DNA of 64,000 nt from Fragilaria crotonensis (taxonomy: Eukaryota > Bacillariophyta > Fragilariophyceae > Fragilariales > Fragilariaceae), in NCBI GenBank assembly GCA_022925895.1, contig JAKSYS010000243.1, positions 1 through 64,000 on the forward strand, read 5' to 3'. A program made the position numbers and the translations under genes. Every line of letters begins with the position of its first letter. Within the stretch, counting starts at the first letter, position 1. Of the stretch, positions 44,384 to 55,431 are shown in pieces. The notes below the pieces were generated by a model. The model had not been told where the DNA came from. It made no database searches and saw nothing but the letters and a program-made list of their open reading frames with translations.

Positions 44384-45595
44384 TTATGCGTCGATATTAA
44401 GTCCGTATCCGAATCTCATTACATTCTTGACGTGATCGAGTTCTCCAGAAAATTGAATGGTCGGTGCCCCGCCCATACCCAACTTGGCCTCCACATTGCT
44501 TTGAATCCGTCCTTCTCCATCGACACAGATCCCTATCTTGCTGCGCGTCAACTTGAATTCCGCACCCAACAAGACTTGCGAATCCAACGAGGTTGGCGAA
44601 CACGACAATTCCGCCGCGAGAGAGACGCGATTGGGTGTCACAGTTCGTTTGTAATTCAGTGTCAACATATCTTGACCGGCATTGTAGTTGCAACACATGG
44701 TGGATGTGACTGCTGCATCCGCACCATTATTATCCGCTGTCGAGGAATCGTCTTGCTCTGCCGCTGGCGCAGGCAAATTGAACTTGAGGGTGTAATTCGC
44801 CAGGAGGCCCTGATTGGCCGCAATGTAGATACCTTCACCTCCCATGGCAATGCGGGGGGTGATGCTCTGAAAGTAATTGCATCCGTACAGCAACCCGCCT
44901 CCCATACTACCGTATTTGAGATTGGCCGTCCATGTTTGGCCACCAAAATCAACCTCCGCCATGCATTGGTCCTGGGCACCATCGCCGTTGGCGGACAATC
45001 CCAACTGAAGTTTTCCCATACACAGTCCTCCCAAGAGCGCACGGTGGATGCGTCCATCGACACTGCCGCGATCAAAATCGATCCTAGTAAATAGGAGTCC
45101 TTGTTCGTCGGCGATTTGTGCAATGAAGGAGTACGTCTTGTTACGACCATCGGGAATCATGTTTGTTCCCAACCAAAAGGAGTGCACGACTGCCATGAAC
45201 GGTGACAACTGTTTGGAAATATCGAATCGCAATCCATCAAACGTATCGATGGAAACAAGACGTTTTCCATCCACGGCGGATTGTTCGTACGGGCCGGGAT
45301 TGGGGATGGAGGTTCTTGCAGCAGACGCGGCAGAGGCAATGGCGTCATCGGATGCAGCAGCTGCCGGTGGCGGTGGTGGAGGCGCGCCCGAGGAATCCGG
45401 AAGCGGAGGAGGCGGAAGTGGAGCGTCACATTTAACAGTAGGAATGGAGAAGGCATTTATCAAGAATGGATAGAGCGGCAGAGTTGCTTGGGCATTGACT
45501 TTGGATTGTGATAAAAATAGAGACTGCTTTTGATCACGGAGGCTTTGCATACCGGCAGTACGGTCGTCCGTCGACTTCGACGCACCTGTCCCCAT
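44384..45595 (-). CDS. TOM40: Mitochondrial import channel TOM40
   Basis: TOM40 is the beta-barrel channel of the outer-membrane translocase through which nearly all nuclear-encoded mitochondrial proteins pass. The product is 403 residues. A Pro/Ala-rich cytosolic N-terminal extension is followed by the conserved entry segment FDGLRFDISKQLSPFMAVVHSFWLGT, then alternating beta strands (GKLQLGLSANGD, TWTANLKYGSMGGGLLYG). The end is MRFGYGLNIDA, which has the form of the sorting beta-signal. Only the N-terminal poly-Pro tract (PPPPPPAAAA) is unusual. The start ATG at 45595 is the only one before the conserved part. Intronless. Confidence 0.85.
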   Translation of the reverse strand: MGTGASKSTDDRTAGMQSLRDQKQSLFLSQSKVNAQATLPLYPFLINAFSIPTVKCDAPLPPPPLPDSSGAPPPPPPAAAASDDAIASAASAARTSIPNPGPYEQSAVDGKRLVSIDTFDGLRFDISKQLSPFMAVVHSFWLGTNMIPDGRNKTYSFIAQIADEQGLLFTRIDFDRGSVDGRIHRALLGGLCMGKLQLGLSANGDGAQDQCMAEVDFGGQTWTANLKYGSMGGGLLYGCNYFQSITPRIAMGGEGIYIAANQGLLANYTLKFNLPAPAAEQDDSSTADNNGADAAVTSTMCCNYNAGQDMLTLNYKRTVTPNRVSLAAELSCSPTSLDSQVLLGAEFKLTRSKIGICVDGEGRIQSNVEAKLGMGGAPTIQFSGELDHVKNVMRFGYGLNIDA

Positions 45596-46298
45596 AATGC
45601 CTTGTTACCGTGACGTGACGTTGCAACTTTTACAGAGTCCTTTGTTCACCTTCTAGCTTGTTATCTTGTTATGTTCTTACCTTCTTGCCTTGTTTGGTTG
45701 GAAGAGAAAGGGCAACAGAATGAGCAATGAGCCGTACAGCAGGCTTATAGCCGACCAAGGTCAAATGTTTTCACATGCAACGATTACGCAAAGTCCTACT
45801 AGAGTACATACTTCTACTGCATTACTACAGTACTTACAGGTAATCTACTGTACCAGAATATAACAAGAAACAAGAGTACCTGTTACTGCGGTATTGTACT
45901 TGTCCTCCAGTACCAGGTACTCAGTCCTAATGTTATTGCTTTATACAGCTGTTTATATGTTAAAAGGTACTGCACCTGACATACTACTGGTACTAGCGTA
46001 CCGATCTCTGGTTGAGATTTGAGCGGTCGGTGGAGGCTGTGATGATTCTTGCATGGATACATCAAGCCCGACGACTGACAGATTCTCCTTGCATGACGGG
46101 TCCGATTAGGTTTCACCAATTTGACGTCAGCGCCCACGTCGCAGTACTGATCGGATCTATCCATGACGGAATCTATCCTGGTACATAACTGAGGAACGTA
46201 TGCGCTTTATAGTACAGGGATTCAACCGAGAGGTATACACTTAATGCTTAATGTATACCGGATATTGGACCACCCTCACTGAATTCAGTTTTTTCGAC
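45596..46298. other. Spacer between TOM40 and the piggyBac element
   Basis: No gene seen. It is dense in GTAC, CCAGTACCAGGTAC and TACTAGCGTACC words (45800-46005). The leftmost part is the TOM40 promoter (read leftwards). Confidence 0.5.
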
Positions 46299-46302
46299 TT
46301 AA

Positions 46303-48762
46303 TTCAGTGTCATTTTTTAAAATAAGTGATCATTTGGGCTTCATGTTCTCGAGTTCTATGGCTCAGTACGATATGAAAGTACTAGTTGTGTGCAATACAG
46401 GTTATCAAGATGCACTTGTTTGAAGCGGTAGAAGTCGAGATATGATTAATTGAAGTTGGTATCTGTACCGAATTTTTTTATCGTTAAAAAAATATCATGC
46501 CGAAAACTAAACGGTTACGCCATGGCGTCGGAGCCAAGATCACCGTCTACAAGAAGTTCCTTCACCCAAGGGCTGTCATTTCAAAAGGTATCCAAATGCA
46601 TCAAAGAATGATGTGCTGGACAACCTCCTTGTCATTGGACAGGAGGAGAGAATGGTTTCCAGGCGTTTGCAGGTCTGTTTGACGATGCGACACGACGATT
46701 TTGACGATGGTCAAATCCTGCATGCGGTCGCTCGATTTTGCAAGGTCACTCAAGAAGGACCCATTGAATCCTTATTTGATGTTATACCAACGAACGATGT
46801 GGAAAACGACAGGAGTGTGGCTGTTGGGGGCAACGAGAACGACGAGCGTGAAATCCCGTCAGTCTTGAATGAAGACGTCTCGAGTTTTCGCGCACAGGGA
46901 TTTGCAGTTGACGACGATAATGAGCCTGCTCCCGAAAACGTTCCAACTTCAAACGACACTGACACTGGTGATATATACCGACCCTGGGGAAGTGAACCCT
47001 TAGATGCTAGAAGGGTGGCTGGCGTCAGGGATGTCCAGCCTTCCTTGGTAAGTGCTGATCCATCAATGCACACCGCGTTGGGTTTCTTCCTTCACTTTTT
47101 GCCGCAGGAGTTCTTCAAAACAACCATTCTCCAAGCCACAAACGAAACACTTTCGGACCCTCTTACATGGGATGAGTTTCTGCGGTTCATGGCGATTCTG
47201 TTTCTCTTGGGAACAACTCAGGGAGTACAAAGACGTATGTTTTGGGCAAACGACATGCCAGACATTTTTTGTGGTGCCCCGTTTCGTCTGCATGCTTACA
47301 TGTCGAGGAGACGTTTTGAGGCGATTCTGAAGCATCTAAAGCTCACAACAACGCCTCCACCTGCATTCAAACATCCATTCCATCCTGTCAATGATATTAT
47401 TGATGCTTTCAACAAACACACGCAGGCTTGCTTCAGTCCGAGCTGGGTCTCTTGTTTGGATGAGTCCATGTCGGTCTGGACGAACATGTGGACGTGCCCT
47501 GGCTGGGTCTTTGTTCCAAGAAAACCCCATCCAAAGGGGAATGAATATCATTCAATTTGTTGTGGCTTGAGTGGAATAATGTTTGCAATTGAGCTCGTGC
47601 AAGGTAAGGACCGACCGTCGCAAATTCCGAACGAAAAATATTCGGAACACGGTAAGACAACTGGTCTGCTTATGAGATTGACCGAGTCCATTCACCACTC
47701 AGGAAGAGTGGTGATCATGGACAGCGGTTTCTGTGTGCTGAAAGGACTGGTGCAGTTGGCTTCTGTCGGTGTCTACGCATCGGCAGTAATTAAAAAGCGT
47801 CGTTACTGGCCGAAGTATATTGACGGCGCGGCGATCGACTCACATTTCGATTTGAAGGAGATCGGCACCACCGACAGCCTCCCAGGCACTTTGGACGGCA
47901 TCAACTTTAAAGTCTTCTGTATGAAGGAGGAAGACTACGTCATGAAATTGATGGCAACGTATGGAGCGCTGCGACCGATGGATGGAGGATTGACGCAACG
48001 AAGCGTGACTCGTCGAAGCGGCATTCGGGAAAATGTGAGTTTTGTTTACACCGAGCCCTTTTTTAACCATTTCAAGTTCAGGCACCAAGTTGATGACCAT
48101 AACAATGCCAGACACTCTCCAATATCATTGGAGGAGAGTATCAACACCAAGGATTGGAAGATACGAGTATTCACCTTTATCCTTGCTGTGGTCGAGGTGA
48201 ATGCACGACTCGCACACTCATACTTTTCTCAATCTGATACGCTTAGCCAACTGGAGTTCAGGCGATTACTTGCTAAGGAGTTGATGGAATTCTCGTTTGT
48301 CGTTAATACAGGCACAAGAAAGAGGACGAGGCGGAGTATGGAGCCCGTGGCATCTGTTTGCGGCGTGGAAACGGCTCCTGTCTACGCTGGAAATTGGACT
48401 GGAACGCAATGGCAGTTCCTCTCAACCAAATACCCGCAGCACATTTGCAAGACAGTCGGCTGCAAAAAACGCATAAGAACCTATTGCAAGTGCATGATAG
48501 GTTTCTGGATGTGTCCTGCTTGTATTGGTATGCACATTGCACAAATAGCTGAAGCCTCGTGAGCGACCGACGTAATTAAGGAAATCAAAAAATTGAATTT
48601 TTTTGCGACAGTTCTACATTTAATAACTTTCTATCTATCAGAGCCTCTAAACTGCTTCCAGTTGCATTATTGTAGAGGATTGCATGATTGATTCACAGCT
48701 CTTTCCGATTCGTGCAACGATGTTTTTTGATGAAGATAGAATTGAAAATGTGATCGACTGAA
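46303..48762 (+). mobile_element. piggyBac-type DNA transposon, proposed boundaries
   Basis: TTAA at 46299-46302 and TTAA at 48763-48766 bracket a 2460-bp segment, and both inner ends begin TTCAGT (left TTCAGTGTCATTTTT, right complement TTCAGTCGATCACATTTT). The transposase frame sits centrally with about 195 bp on either side. TTAA duplication is the hallmark of piggyBac insertion. The inverted match is short (6 perfect bases plus a gapped extension), so these ends are a proposal. Confidence 0.55.
46497..48562 (+). CDS. piggyBac transposase-like protein (DDE_Tnp_1_7), with an N-terminal frameshift
   Basis: The main frame holds the piggyBac domain with all three catalytic Asp contexts: CLDESMSVW (near 47459), VVIMDSGFCV (near 47720) and FRHQVDDHNNAR (near 48092-48097). 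A C-terminal Cys-rich domain (CKKRIRTYCKCMIGFWMCPAC) is typical of these transposases and probably binds zinc. The long frame has no ATG at its start. A separate ATG frame (46497-46585, MPKTKRLRHGVGAK) leads into it, and the two are joined by a one-base shift at the AAAAGG near 46580-46586. The core is otherwise free of stops over 640 codons. It is a recently active copy disabled by one frameshift, or an assembly error. Domesticated PGBD-type use cannot be excluded. Confidence 0.85.
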
Positions 48763-48854
48763 TTAAGCGTTTTGGGTGATTTCTAAACCGATACTTTTCG
48801 GCAGTCCCAAAAATCCGTTCTGTGTAGACTTTAGTATATAGGGAAGGTACGAAC

Positions 48855-48908
48855 TAGGCCCGCCCCAAAAGTCATACACCTAAGCGTATGACTTTCGGGG
48901 CGGACCTA
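48855..48908. ncRNA. Near-perfect 23-bp hairpin
   Basis: Arms 48855-48877 and 48886-48908 (outer end TAGG, inner end CATAC) are complementary except for two positions, around an 8-base loop. Read as RNA from the minus strand, both exceptions become G-U wobble pairs. A small foldback element or a structured RNA is possible; there is no further evidence for either. Confidence 0.4.
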
Positions 48909-50637
48909 ATATGATTCAGGTCCGTGTCTGGATCAGTACTGTCGGTTAAGTAGTGGTTTTTAGAATAAATATACTTAGACAATTTGATTTCCTGCGTCGA
49001 GCGCACTACAACAAATAGCACATGTTCACATGTTGTAACGATGTGTGTCTGACGGTCGAAAACACATCTCGTGTGGAAATGCTGAACACTCCTATGGTGA
49101 ACTGTTGATGTTTCCCATGCAAAGAAGTAGAGCTAATTGCAGTTGATTGCTCCTTGAGCTTCGTCAAACCACGTTACTATGCATCAATGAGCAATCTACT
49201 ATTCTACGGCAATCAATTTTTGAGGCTATGGAATTAGGGGCTATCAAAAAATGGTCAAATTACTCGCCACCGGATTGTGGACATACTGGATGAGTTCAGA
49301 AATGGATTCAAGACAATGTGCGGTCACAGATTGAACTTATTAAAGCTTGTATGACCTGGGAACAGAGTATTTGAGAACAAAGGTTAGTTCGTATGTTCTG
49401 GTCATCGCCACTTGGGCAAAGTGCTTGATCAGGAGTATGAATATGAAGAAGGGAACGGACAACGACAAGCAACACTTACCTGCTGGAACCTATTTGAATC
49501 AACCACAAGTGCTGGCAGGTCTGAAGCGTTGCCATGGAGCAAATGCGGCCGCAATCCGTCTGGAACAGCCTGCGGAGCGGCAACGCCGTCGTGATCCTCA
49601 CTCTTCAATTGAACAAGTGGTGGCAAAGATCACACACTACGCACACGATGACTCCAGCAACGACAATGATGGGATCTCACGGCAACATGAGACCAATTAT
49701 TAACCGCTGGTATTAGTAACCTGCAAAACAAGCAGCAAGGCAGATGGTGAGAAATAGTCGAAAAAATAATTGGCTTGTTGATTTAAACAAGCACACAACA
49801 CAGCACAACGCACATCGTACGTCTGGGTACGTACCTAATTTTGGTTGAAGGCCATTGAGGAAACCTTTGATTTCACTTCGGACATGATTGCATGGGCGTA
49901 TTGTATCGAATGACATGGTGAAGATTGTTCGACACCATGTTTGTCTTGTGACAACATGGTGTTGACCGACATCTCTCGCTTGCGGTTTTTGTGGTTCCAG
50001 AGTTTTTATTCTGAAGTGTTAAAAGAACACGTATCTGAGAGCGGTTGATTTCATGACACTCGTGATTGTACTTCACAAGTAATTGCGGTATTTTTATTGT
50101 AAGTAATGACGAAAGACCTATACATGTTAGAATACTTTAATGTTCAAGAACATTAGAGGACTTCGTTGCCTATAAGATATATACCCTGCTCCAGAGGCAT
50201 ACCTTAGGTGTATACTTTTCTCCCTCGCTTATACGTATACCAGGTACTAGTACCTGGTACCTACAAGTACCAAATATGCATAGAAATACTACGAATTCTG
50301 GGACTTCGTGCTATAAAGTGCTCGTATCTCGTATGAACATGTCATACATACGACCGTACGCATCTCCCGCGTTCTATGCATCAGTAATCAGTACAGTACT
50401 ACTACCAGTTGCAGTGTAGAATAGTACATAGGCAAATACGATAGTGGTAATTATGGTCATTGTATATACAATACGTATATTTCATCCAAAATGAGGAAGT
50501 GGTCACGGATACACGGATCATGAATACAATGGCCATGCAGTCACGATTCACGATATATATGAATTCAATCGTGGTTTCGTTCTGTGGGAGTTGACAGAAG
50601 CGTCTTCACTCCTCACACAAAAACCAAACTCGCAGAT
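48909..50637. other. AT-rich spacer
   Basis: No gene is supported. The best frame (49347-49703, 118 codons) has no recognisable domain. The region 50230-50430 is very rich in palindromic GTAC words (CCAGGTACTAGTACCTGG at 50240-50257 is a perfect 18-base palindrome). Confidence 0.5.
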
Positions 50638-52065
50638 ATGATCTTGCACCATATCACAGCTTCTAGGCTCATCGTCCTTGTCATGATGGCATTGGGAACG
50701 AACGCCGAGTCACCATCCATCTTTTGTCCTGAGTCCCAACCTGTTGTGGGGTCATCCTGCGCTCCCTTCGGGGATTACAACTTGTGCAATTACGGCGAGT
50801 TCTGTTGCCCTGACAAAGATGGTGCATGCACGACGGATACAATTTGTTTTTGCGACAGTGATTCAACCGTCTCCTGTCATCAAGACCAAGAATGGGGAAG
50901 TATCCCTTGTGTGTCTGTATGTCCCGAAACACCACCTGCAAATGGCGACAAATGTGATGTTGACAGTCGATTCAAATGCAGCTACGGTAATCCTTTTGTC
51001 TGCGATAGCACGGGCATGTCATACGATAGCGAACATGAGTGTTACTGTGCTGATGGAGTCTTCGTTTGCAATTCCAATGCCTGTCCTGTCTCTTGCCCTT
51101 TGGAAAAGCCAAGTGATGGCGATACCTGTAAACCCTTCGTCGACTACACCTGTACTTATGGAGAGTTGTGTTGTCCTGGAGACACGAATGAGACATGCGT
51201 GCCAGAGAAGACATGTTCATGTGAAGATTCTGCCATTCAGTGCTACCAAGCTGAGTCTGAAGGCAGTCTTCTGTGCCCTTCCCTCTGTCCTGACAAGCCG
51301 CCTGACACCTTCGATACATGCAATATTGATAGTCGATTCCTGTGTGCCTACGGCAACCCAATGGTCTGTGATGAGGCTGGATGGACGTTCGAAAATGAAA
51401 AACAATGCTATTGTTATGACGGTCATTTTGTTTGCTCGTCCAACGTCTGCCCAGTTGGATGTCCAGTGACTCCACCAAAAGCTGGTGATTCATGCTCTGC
51501 TTCCTTCGCTAGCTACTCATGCTCCTACGGCGAGGTCTGCTGTCCTGGAGACGACGAAAGTGACGTGTGCGTCCCTGAGACGAGTTGCTATTGCGACGAA
51601 TCCGACATGACCATCAAATGCCTAGAGCCTTCAATTGTATGCCCATCGGTCTGCCCTGTTTCGAAGCCGATCGATGGCGACACACTTTGCAATATTGATG
51701 AGCGATATGTGTGTGAGTACAACACAGGGGTGTGCCCAATCCCATTTGATTATCCAGATGCAATCTGCACTTGTTCCTCTGGACACTATGCTTGTCAAGA
51801 CTATTGCCCCATCATGAGCGTCGATTTTGGCGATCTCGATGGTCCTCCTGTTTCTCCTTTTGTCCCTGGAACTCCAGAGGAAGTTGTGACATCTCCAAGC
51901 GCCGTTTTGGACGATACAGATGGAGGTCTCGATCAGAGCAATGACAAGAAGAAGAAGGGTAAGGCGAAGAAGAAGAAGAGAAAGAAGTCAACTGAGAAGG
52001 ACAGGAGGGATGATAAGGGGGATGGTAAGACAAGGAAACTCCTCAGGAGTAAGTTGGAGGATTAA
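50638..52065 (+). CDS. Secreted Cys-rich repeat protein with Lys-rich tail
   Basis: The ATG at 50638 starts a signal peptide (ILHHITASRLIVLVMMALGTNA). Most of the 475 residues are seven alternating modules of about 55 residues in two related types. One type carries YGEFCCP or YGELCCPGD and ends in CxCxxxxxxxxC. The other carries SRFxCxYGNPxVCD and ends in CYCxDGxFVCxSN. Modules are joined by CPxxPPxxGDxC. The pattern repeats three and a half times. After the last module a Ser/Thr/Pro linker leads to a strongly basic end (KKKKGKAKKKKRKK). The disulfide-rich repeats imply an extracellular protein. The poly-Lys tail is reminiscent of silica- or polyanion-binding proteins of diatoms, but this is inference. 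I do not recognise a named family. Confidence 0.85.
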   Translation: MILHHITASRLIVLVMMALGTNAESPSIFCPESQPVVGSSCAPFGDYNLCNYGEFCCPDKDGACTTDTICFCDSDSTVSCHQDQEWGSIPCVSVCPETPPANGDKCDVDSRFKCSYGNPFVCDSTGMSYDSEHECYCADGVFVCNSNACPVSCPLEKPSDGDTCKPFVDYTCTYGELCCPGDTNETCVPEKTCSCEDSAIQCYQAESEGSLLCPSLCPDKPPDTFDTCNIDSRFLCAYGNPMVCDEAGWTFENEKQCYCYDGHFVCSSNVCPVGCPVTPPKAGDSCSASFASYSCSYGEVCCPGDDESDVCVPETSCYCDESDMTIKCLEPSIVCPSVCPVSKPIDGDTLCNIDERYVCEYNTGVCPIPFDYPDAICTCSSGHYACQDYCPIMSVDFGDLDGPPVSPFVPGTPEEVVTSPSAVLDDTDGGLDQSNDKKKKGKAKKKKRKKSTEKDRRDDKGDGKTRKLLRSKLED

Positions 52066-52682
52066 GAGTGAACGAGCCCATCCGCAGAATAGACAATCGG
52101 GGAAGCGATTGTTAGTGGGACTTAGATGTGAAAATATTGACGATTATTCGCAAGGAAGAGATGCCCGAGATCTAAGAGGTAAAGGTGGGCCGTTTAAAGA
52201 GGTCACGCCTCAGCATACATCAATACAGAGAACCAGGAACTCTACTCTCTAGAATTATAATATTTGTCGACCACACCACCTCAATATCTCACCTGGTATT
52301 CGAATGGAAGTCTGATCTACGTTGGTACTCCAATCGTCAGCATACGTTTGCGCAACATTTCATCGTTAGTTCGAAACTCAATTCAAACGGACGAAGCCAA
52401 CTTTAGTAAGAATGGTATAATGATGACATACCGGGATGACCAGACAATCAGATTCCCACTTCACATGGTTAAAGACGGCTGCAACACCATGAGCTACGCG
52501 CTCACATTATTAGAACATTTGATGCATCAGCATGTACTACAGTAGGCATCGTTCCAATGAGTAAGATTTGCTTCCATCAGCCGCTACTGTAGTCGAATGC
52601 TGCACCCAACAGCAAGTGGAACGCTACATAGAGGAATCTACCGTAGCAAATTGGACGGATCTTATCGGCAAATAAAGCGCAG
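52066..52682. other. Spacer between convergent secreted-protein genes
   Basis: No gene supported. It holds the 3' regions of both flanking genes, which end 617 bp apart. Confidence 0.5.
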
Positions 52683-53459
52683 TTATATAATTTCTGGTCG
52701 AGTCTCATCTTCGCTGCTTATCTCAGCGCCAGCCGACTTGGGGGATTGTATTACTAGTTCACTCCCAGATCCAACCTCGTGCTCTTCCGCCTCCTCCTTG
52801 CCAGCCTTCTTGCGTTGATAGCCAAAATACACAAACACGACCACCACAATGATTGGAATAACAATGACAAAGAAAAGTGCCACCGGCGTCAAATCATTCG
52901 AACGATCCCTCGACGCACTTAATTCCGCGACTGCGGCCAGTTCTTCAGGCGGCGCCGTGCCTGCCAGGTACTGACAGTGCAATCCTTCGTACCCGTTCAC
53001 GCAGTTACATCCCTGATGTCCCCGTGCCACATCCTTCACCACTTCTACGCATGTACCGCCATTGGTACAGTAGGCGGTAATGGTCGATGTTGTGCTTGAT
53101 TGACAGTTGGCCGTGACATCGTATTCGCAATTCTCACCCGCAAACTGCGAAATGCCAAAGGCTGCAGAGCAATCGCAGTGATACTTGAACTTTAAAGTGT
53201 AGGGATCGCGTTCATTGTTTTGAACACATTCGCTGCCATTGAAACAAACGCGACTTCCGCCCTCGCATTCGGTATAAGGTATGGAACAATCGTCACCAGT
53301 GTAGCCACCGCTGCATTGGCATTCGTTGTTGAGGCAAGTGCCTTCAATGCAGGTTGTGGACGTACAGGCTGGTACTGTAGACGCGAAGGAAGGCGAGAGG
53401 AAAAAGGACAAGACGACGACAGAGAGGCGCATTGTCATTATTGTTGGTGTCGTCACCAT
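52683..53459 (-). CDS. Type I membrane protein with EGF-like domains
   Basis: The product is 258 residues from the ATG at 53459. A signal peptide (MRLSVVVLSFFLSPSFAS) is followed by three Cys-rich units: CIEGTCLNNECQCSGGYTGDDC (EGF type), an irregular middle one, and CTNGGTCVEVV...GCNCVNGYEGLHC (EGF type). A single transmembrane helix (VALFFVIVIPIIVVVVFVYF) is followed by a short cytosolic tail beginning QRKKAGKEE and ending in acidic residues. This is a cell-surface protein; ligand or adhesion role is unknown. The neighbour across the convergent gap is also a secreted Cys-rich protein. Confidence 0.82.
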   Translation of the reverse strand: MVTTPTIMTMRLSVVVLSFFLSPSFASTVPACTSTTCIEGTCLNNECQCSGGYTGDDCSIPYTECEGGSRVCFNGSECVQNNERDPYTLKFKYHCDCSAAFGISQFAGENCEYDVTANCQSSTTSTITAYCTNGGTCVEVVKDVARGHQGCNCVNGYEGLHCQYLAGTAPPEELAAVAELSASRDRSNDLTPVALFFVIVIPIIVVVVFVYFGYQRKKAGKEEAEEHEVGSGSELVIQSPKSAGAEISSEDETRPEII

Positions 53460-54945
53460 CGTTGTCGTCAATTGAATTCAATTATTCGTTCTCAAAGGAT
53501 GAGACACAGAAGCAATGCACAATGCACTACATGTCTCTGAAAGAGCCGTTGGGAACATGCGTGCCTTCCCGCTTTGGATGGCCGTGATGCCGTGCTGATG
53601 GTACCAGTACCTGGTCTCGTACGAGAAGCTTGCTTACATGTGTGAAGTACTTCTGTACTGTAGTACTCCAGTATCCAGTACTCCAGTACCTTGGAAGACA
53701 TGGTCTACAAATACGGCGTACTTGTACCAAGTACTGAGAGGACCGAGTAGTGTACAAAATATACCGGGAGGACCAAGTACTGTACACTGTATCACGTACT
53801 GCTCTACATTACTATCTACCGGTAGTACATAGTACCCATAGTACCTGTTACAGTTGTGATGATTGCACTGGACTAAACTGTACTGTAGTATGACACATAC
53901 ACCGAAGTACATTGCGCACGCTATGTACATATGCTACTTGTACTCCGGAACTCTTGCACGCGGGTATGCTGCGATACATACGCTGCAGTCTGCAGTCTGC
54001 AGTATTCGAGCACTCAAGTACTCTACTCTACGGTAGTAGACTACAGCAGTGGACTGTTTACTGTATACTGTACTACGAGTACGTGGACACCAAGTACTCC
54101 GGAGTACAGGTTTGGACGACTTGCGTGAACCTCGCAGTCGGGGTTGCCGGTGCCAGTAGAGTGACACCAATTCATCAATAATCACGGATCATGGTATCAT
54201 ACAATCTCATAGCAGCCTGCTGTTGCAAACTGCATGTGATGTGAAGGTACCAGGTACATACTAGATAGGGAACACGACGTCCGAAGTCCGAACCATGTAT
54301 GAACAGTTGTGTATTCAAAAAGAGATTTTTTATGTTTTCTGTACATCGTACTGGAGTCTGGAGTTTCTGCTCGTGTTGATGTGACAGCTGCTACGATCAA
54401 TCATCACAGAGCACGGTACAATCATGCAGATGCATAAGCTTATTGACGACAACTGTGGCAAATTGCATTCGATGTGAACGTAGGGAACATGACTTACGAG
54501 CCATGTATGAACTATTGTGTGATGTTCTTGTTGTACTGGATTGTCTGCTAGCGTTGACATGACAGCTGTTACGTAAGGCTACATGTATCTTTAATGAAGT
54601 CACAGCATTATCCAGGACAAAATACAAGCGTTGCCCGACAGATGTTATGAAGAGTAGGGCTATAGCTCGAAATTCAAGACTCGTAGAACAATCCTCGTCG
54701 TGAAACCCTGATGCTTGTCGTACGAGATAGTCCTTCTCGGAGTTCGACCAGGCGCAACGCATGACATCAACAACAATGCGTCTCTGCGAGAACGTACAAT
54801 CACTAAGTGCAATGAGAGGAAAAATGTATATTCTAGCTTTAAATTATTGCTGTAGAGTGATGGATTGTAAACAATAGCGAACAACAGTATTGGGTGGCAT
54901 TAGAAGGCAGCGTCGAGGTGCTGGGAGGAAGTGTGAGGTTGTTCC
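53460..54945. repeat. GTAC- and CCAGTA-rich low-complexity spacer
   Basis: 53590-54120 is one of the densest palindrome regions in the window. It has repeated CCAGTACTCCAGTA, GGTACCAGTACCTGG and TACCGG words, a perfect CTACCGGTAG at 53816-53825, and a short 7-base array (GCAGTCT, three copies, 53983-54003). No gene is supported in the rest. Confidence 0.7.
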
Positions 54946-55431
54946 TCACAACCAGAAGCTGATCGTTAGGTGCGGATCCTTTAGTATTCGTTCACAAAGA
55001 ACGCGGAACCCCACAAGGGTGAACTGAGAGCGACGATGTGTTGTTTTTCTCTTTATCGAGAGTGGGCCCTTGGCGACTGTTCTTGCCGCAAGAGCGGGCG
55101 AGGCATCCAAAAAGTCGTGCATATCTTCCGATTGAACGGAATACCAGGAGTCGCAACGGATTTTCTGACAAACTTCGACAGCTTCATCTGCCGGGACGTT
55201 TCCAAGAAGCATAGCTCCACCGAGGATTGACTTATGGGCACGCTGGATACCACCGTGTTTCGTAGGGGTGGCGTCGAAATCGATCGCAGCAGCGTATGGC
55301 ATTGCGACGTAGTCGCTTTCTAGACTGTCAAACGAAGAAGCCGCCCTCAACATTGGTTCATCGTCAAGGATCATGAGGCCAGGAATCATAACGAGTTCTG
55401 GGATCATTATCGGTTCAGTTATTCTGATCAT
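54946..55431 (-). CDS. Hypothetical protein
   Basis: This is an ATG-started frame of 161 residues (MIRITEPIMIPELVMIPG). It has a Met- and Pro-rich start, a short acidic patch and a neutral middle, and no recognised domain, signal peptide or membrane helix. Composition is coding-like, without the GTAC repeats of neighbouring spacers. It could be a real small gene or an accidental frame. Confidence 0.4.
   Translation of the reverse strand: MIRITEPIMIPELVMIPGLMILDDEPMLRAASSFDSLESDYVAMPYAAAIDFDATPTKHGGIQRAHKSILGGAMLLGNVPADEAVEVCQKIRCDSWYSVQSEDMHDFLDASPALAARTVAKGPLSIKRKTTHRRSQFTLVGFRVLCERILKDPHLTISFWL

Noticed and set aside
49347-49703. 118-codon frame downstream of the piggyBac element
   Set aside because: No domain, no neighbouring exon signal; the composition resembles noncoding spacer.
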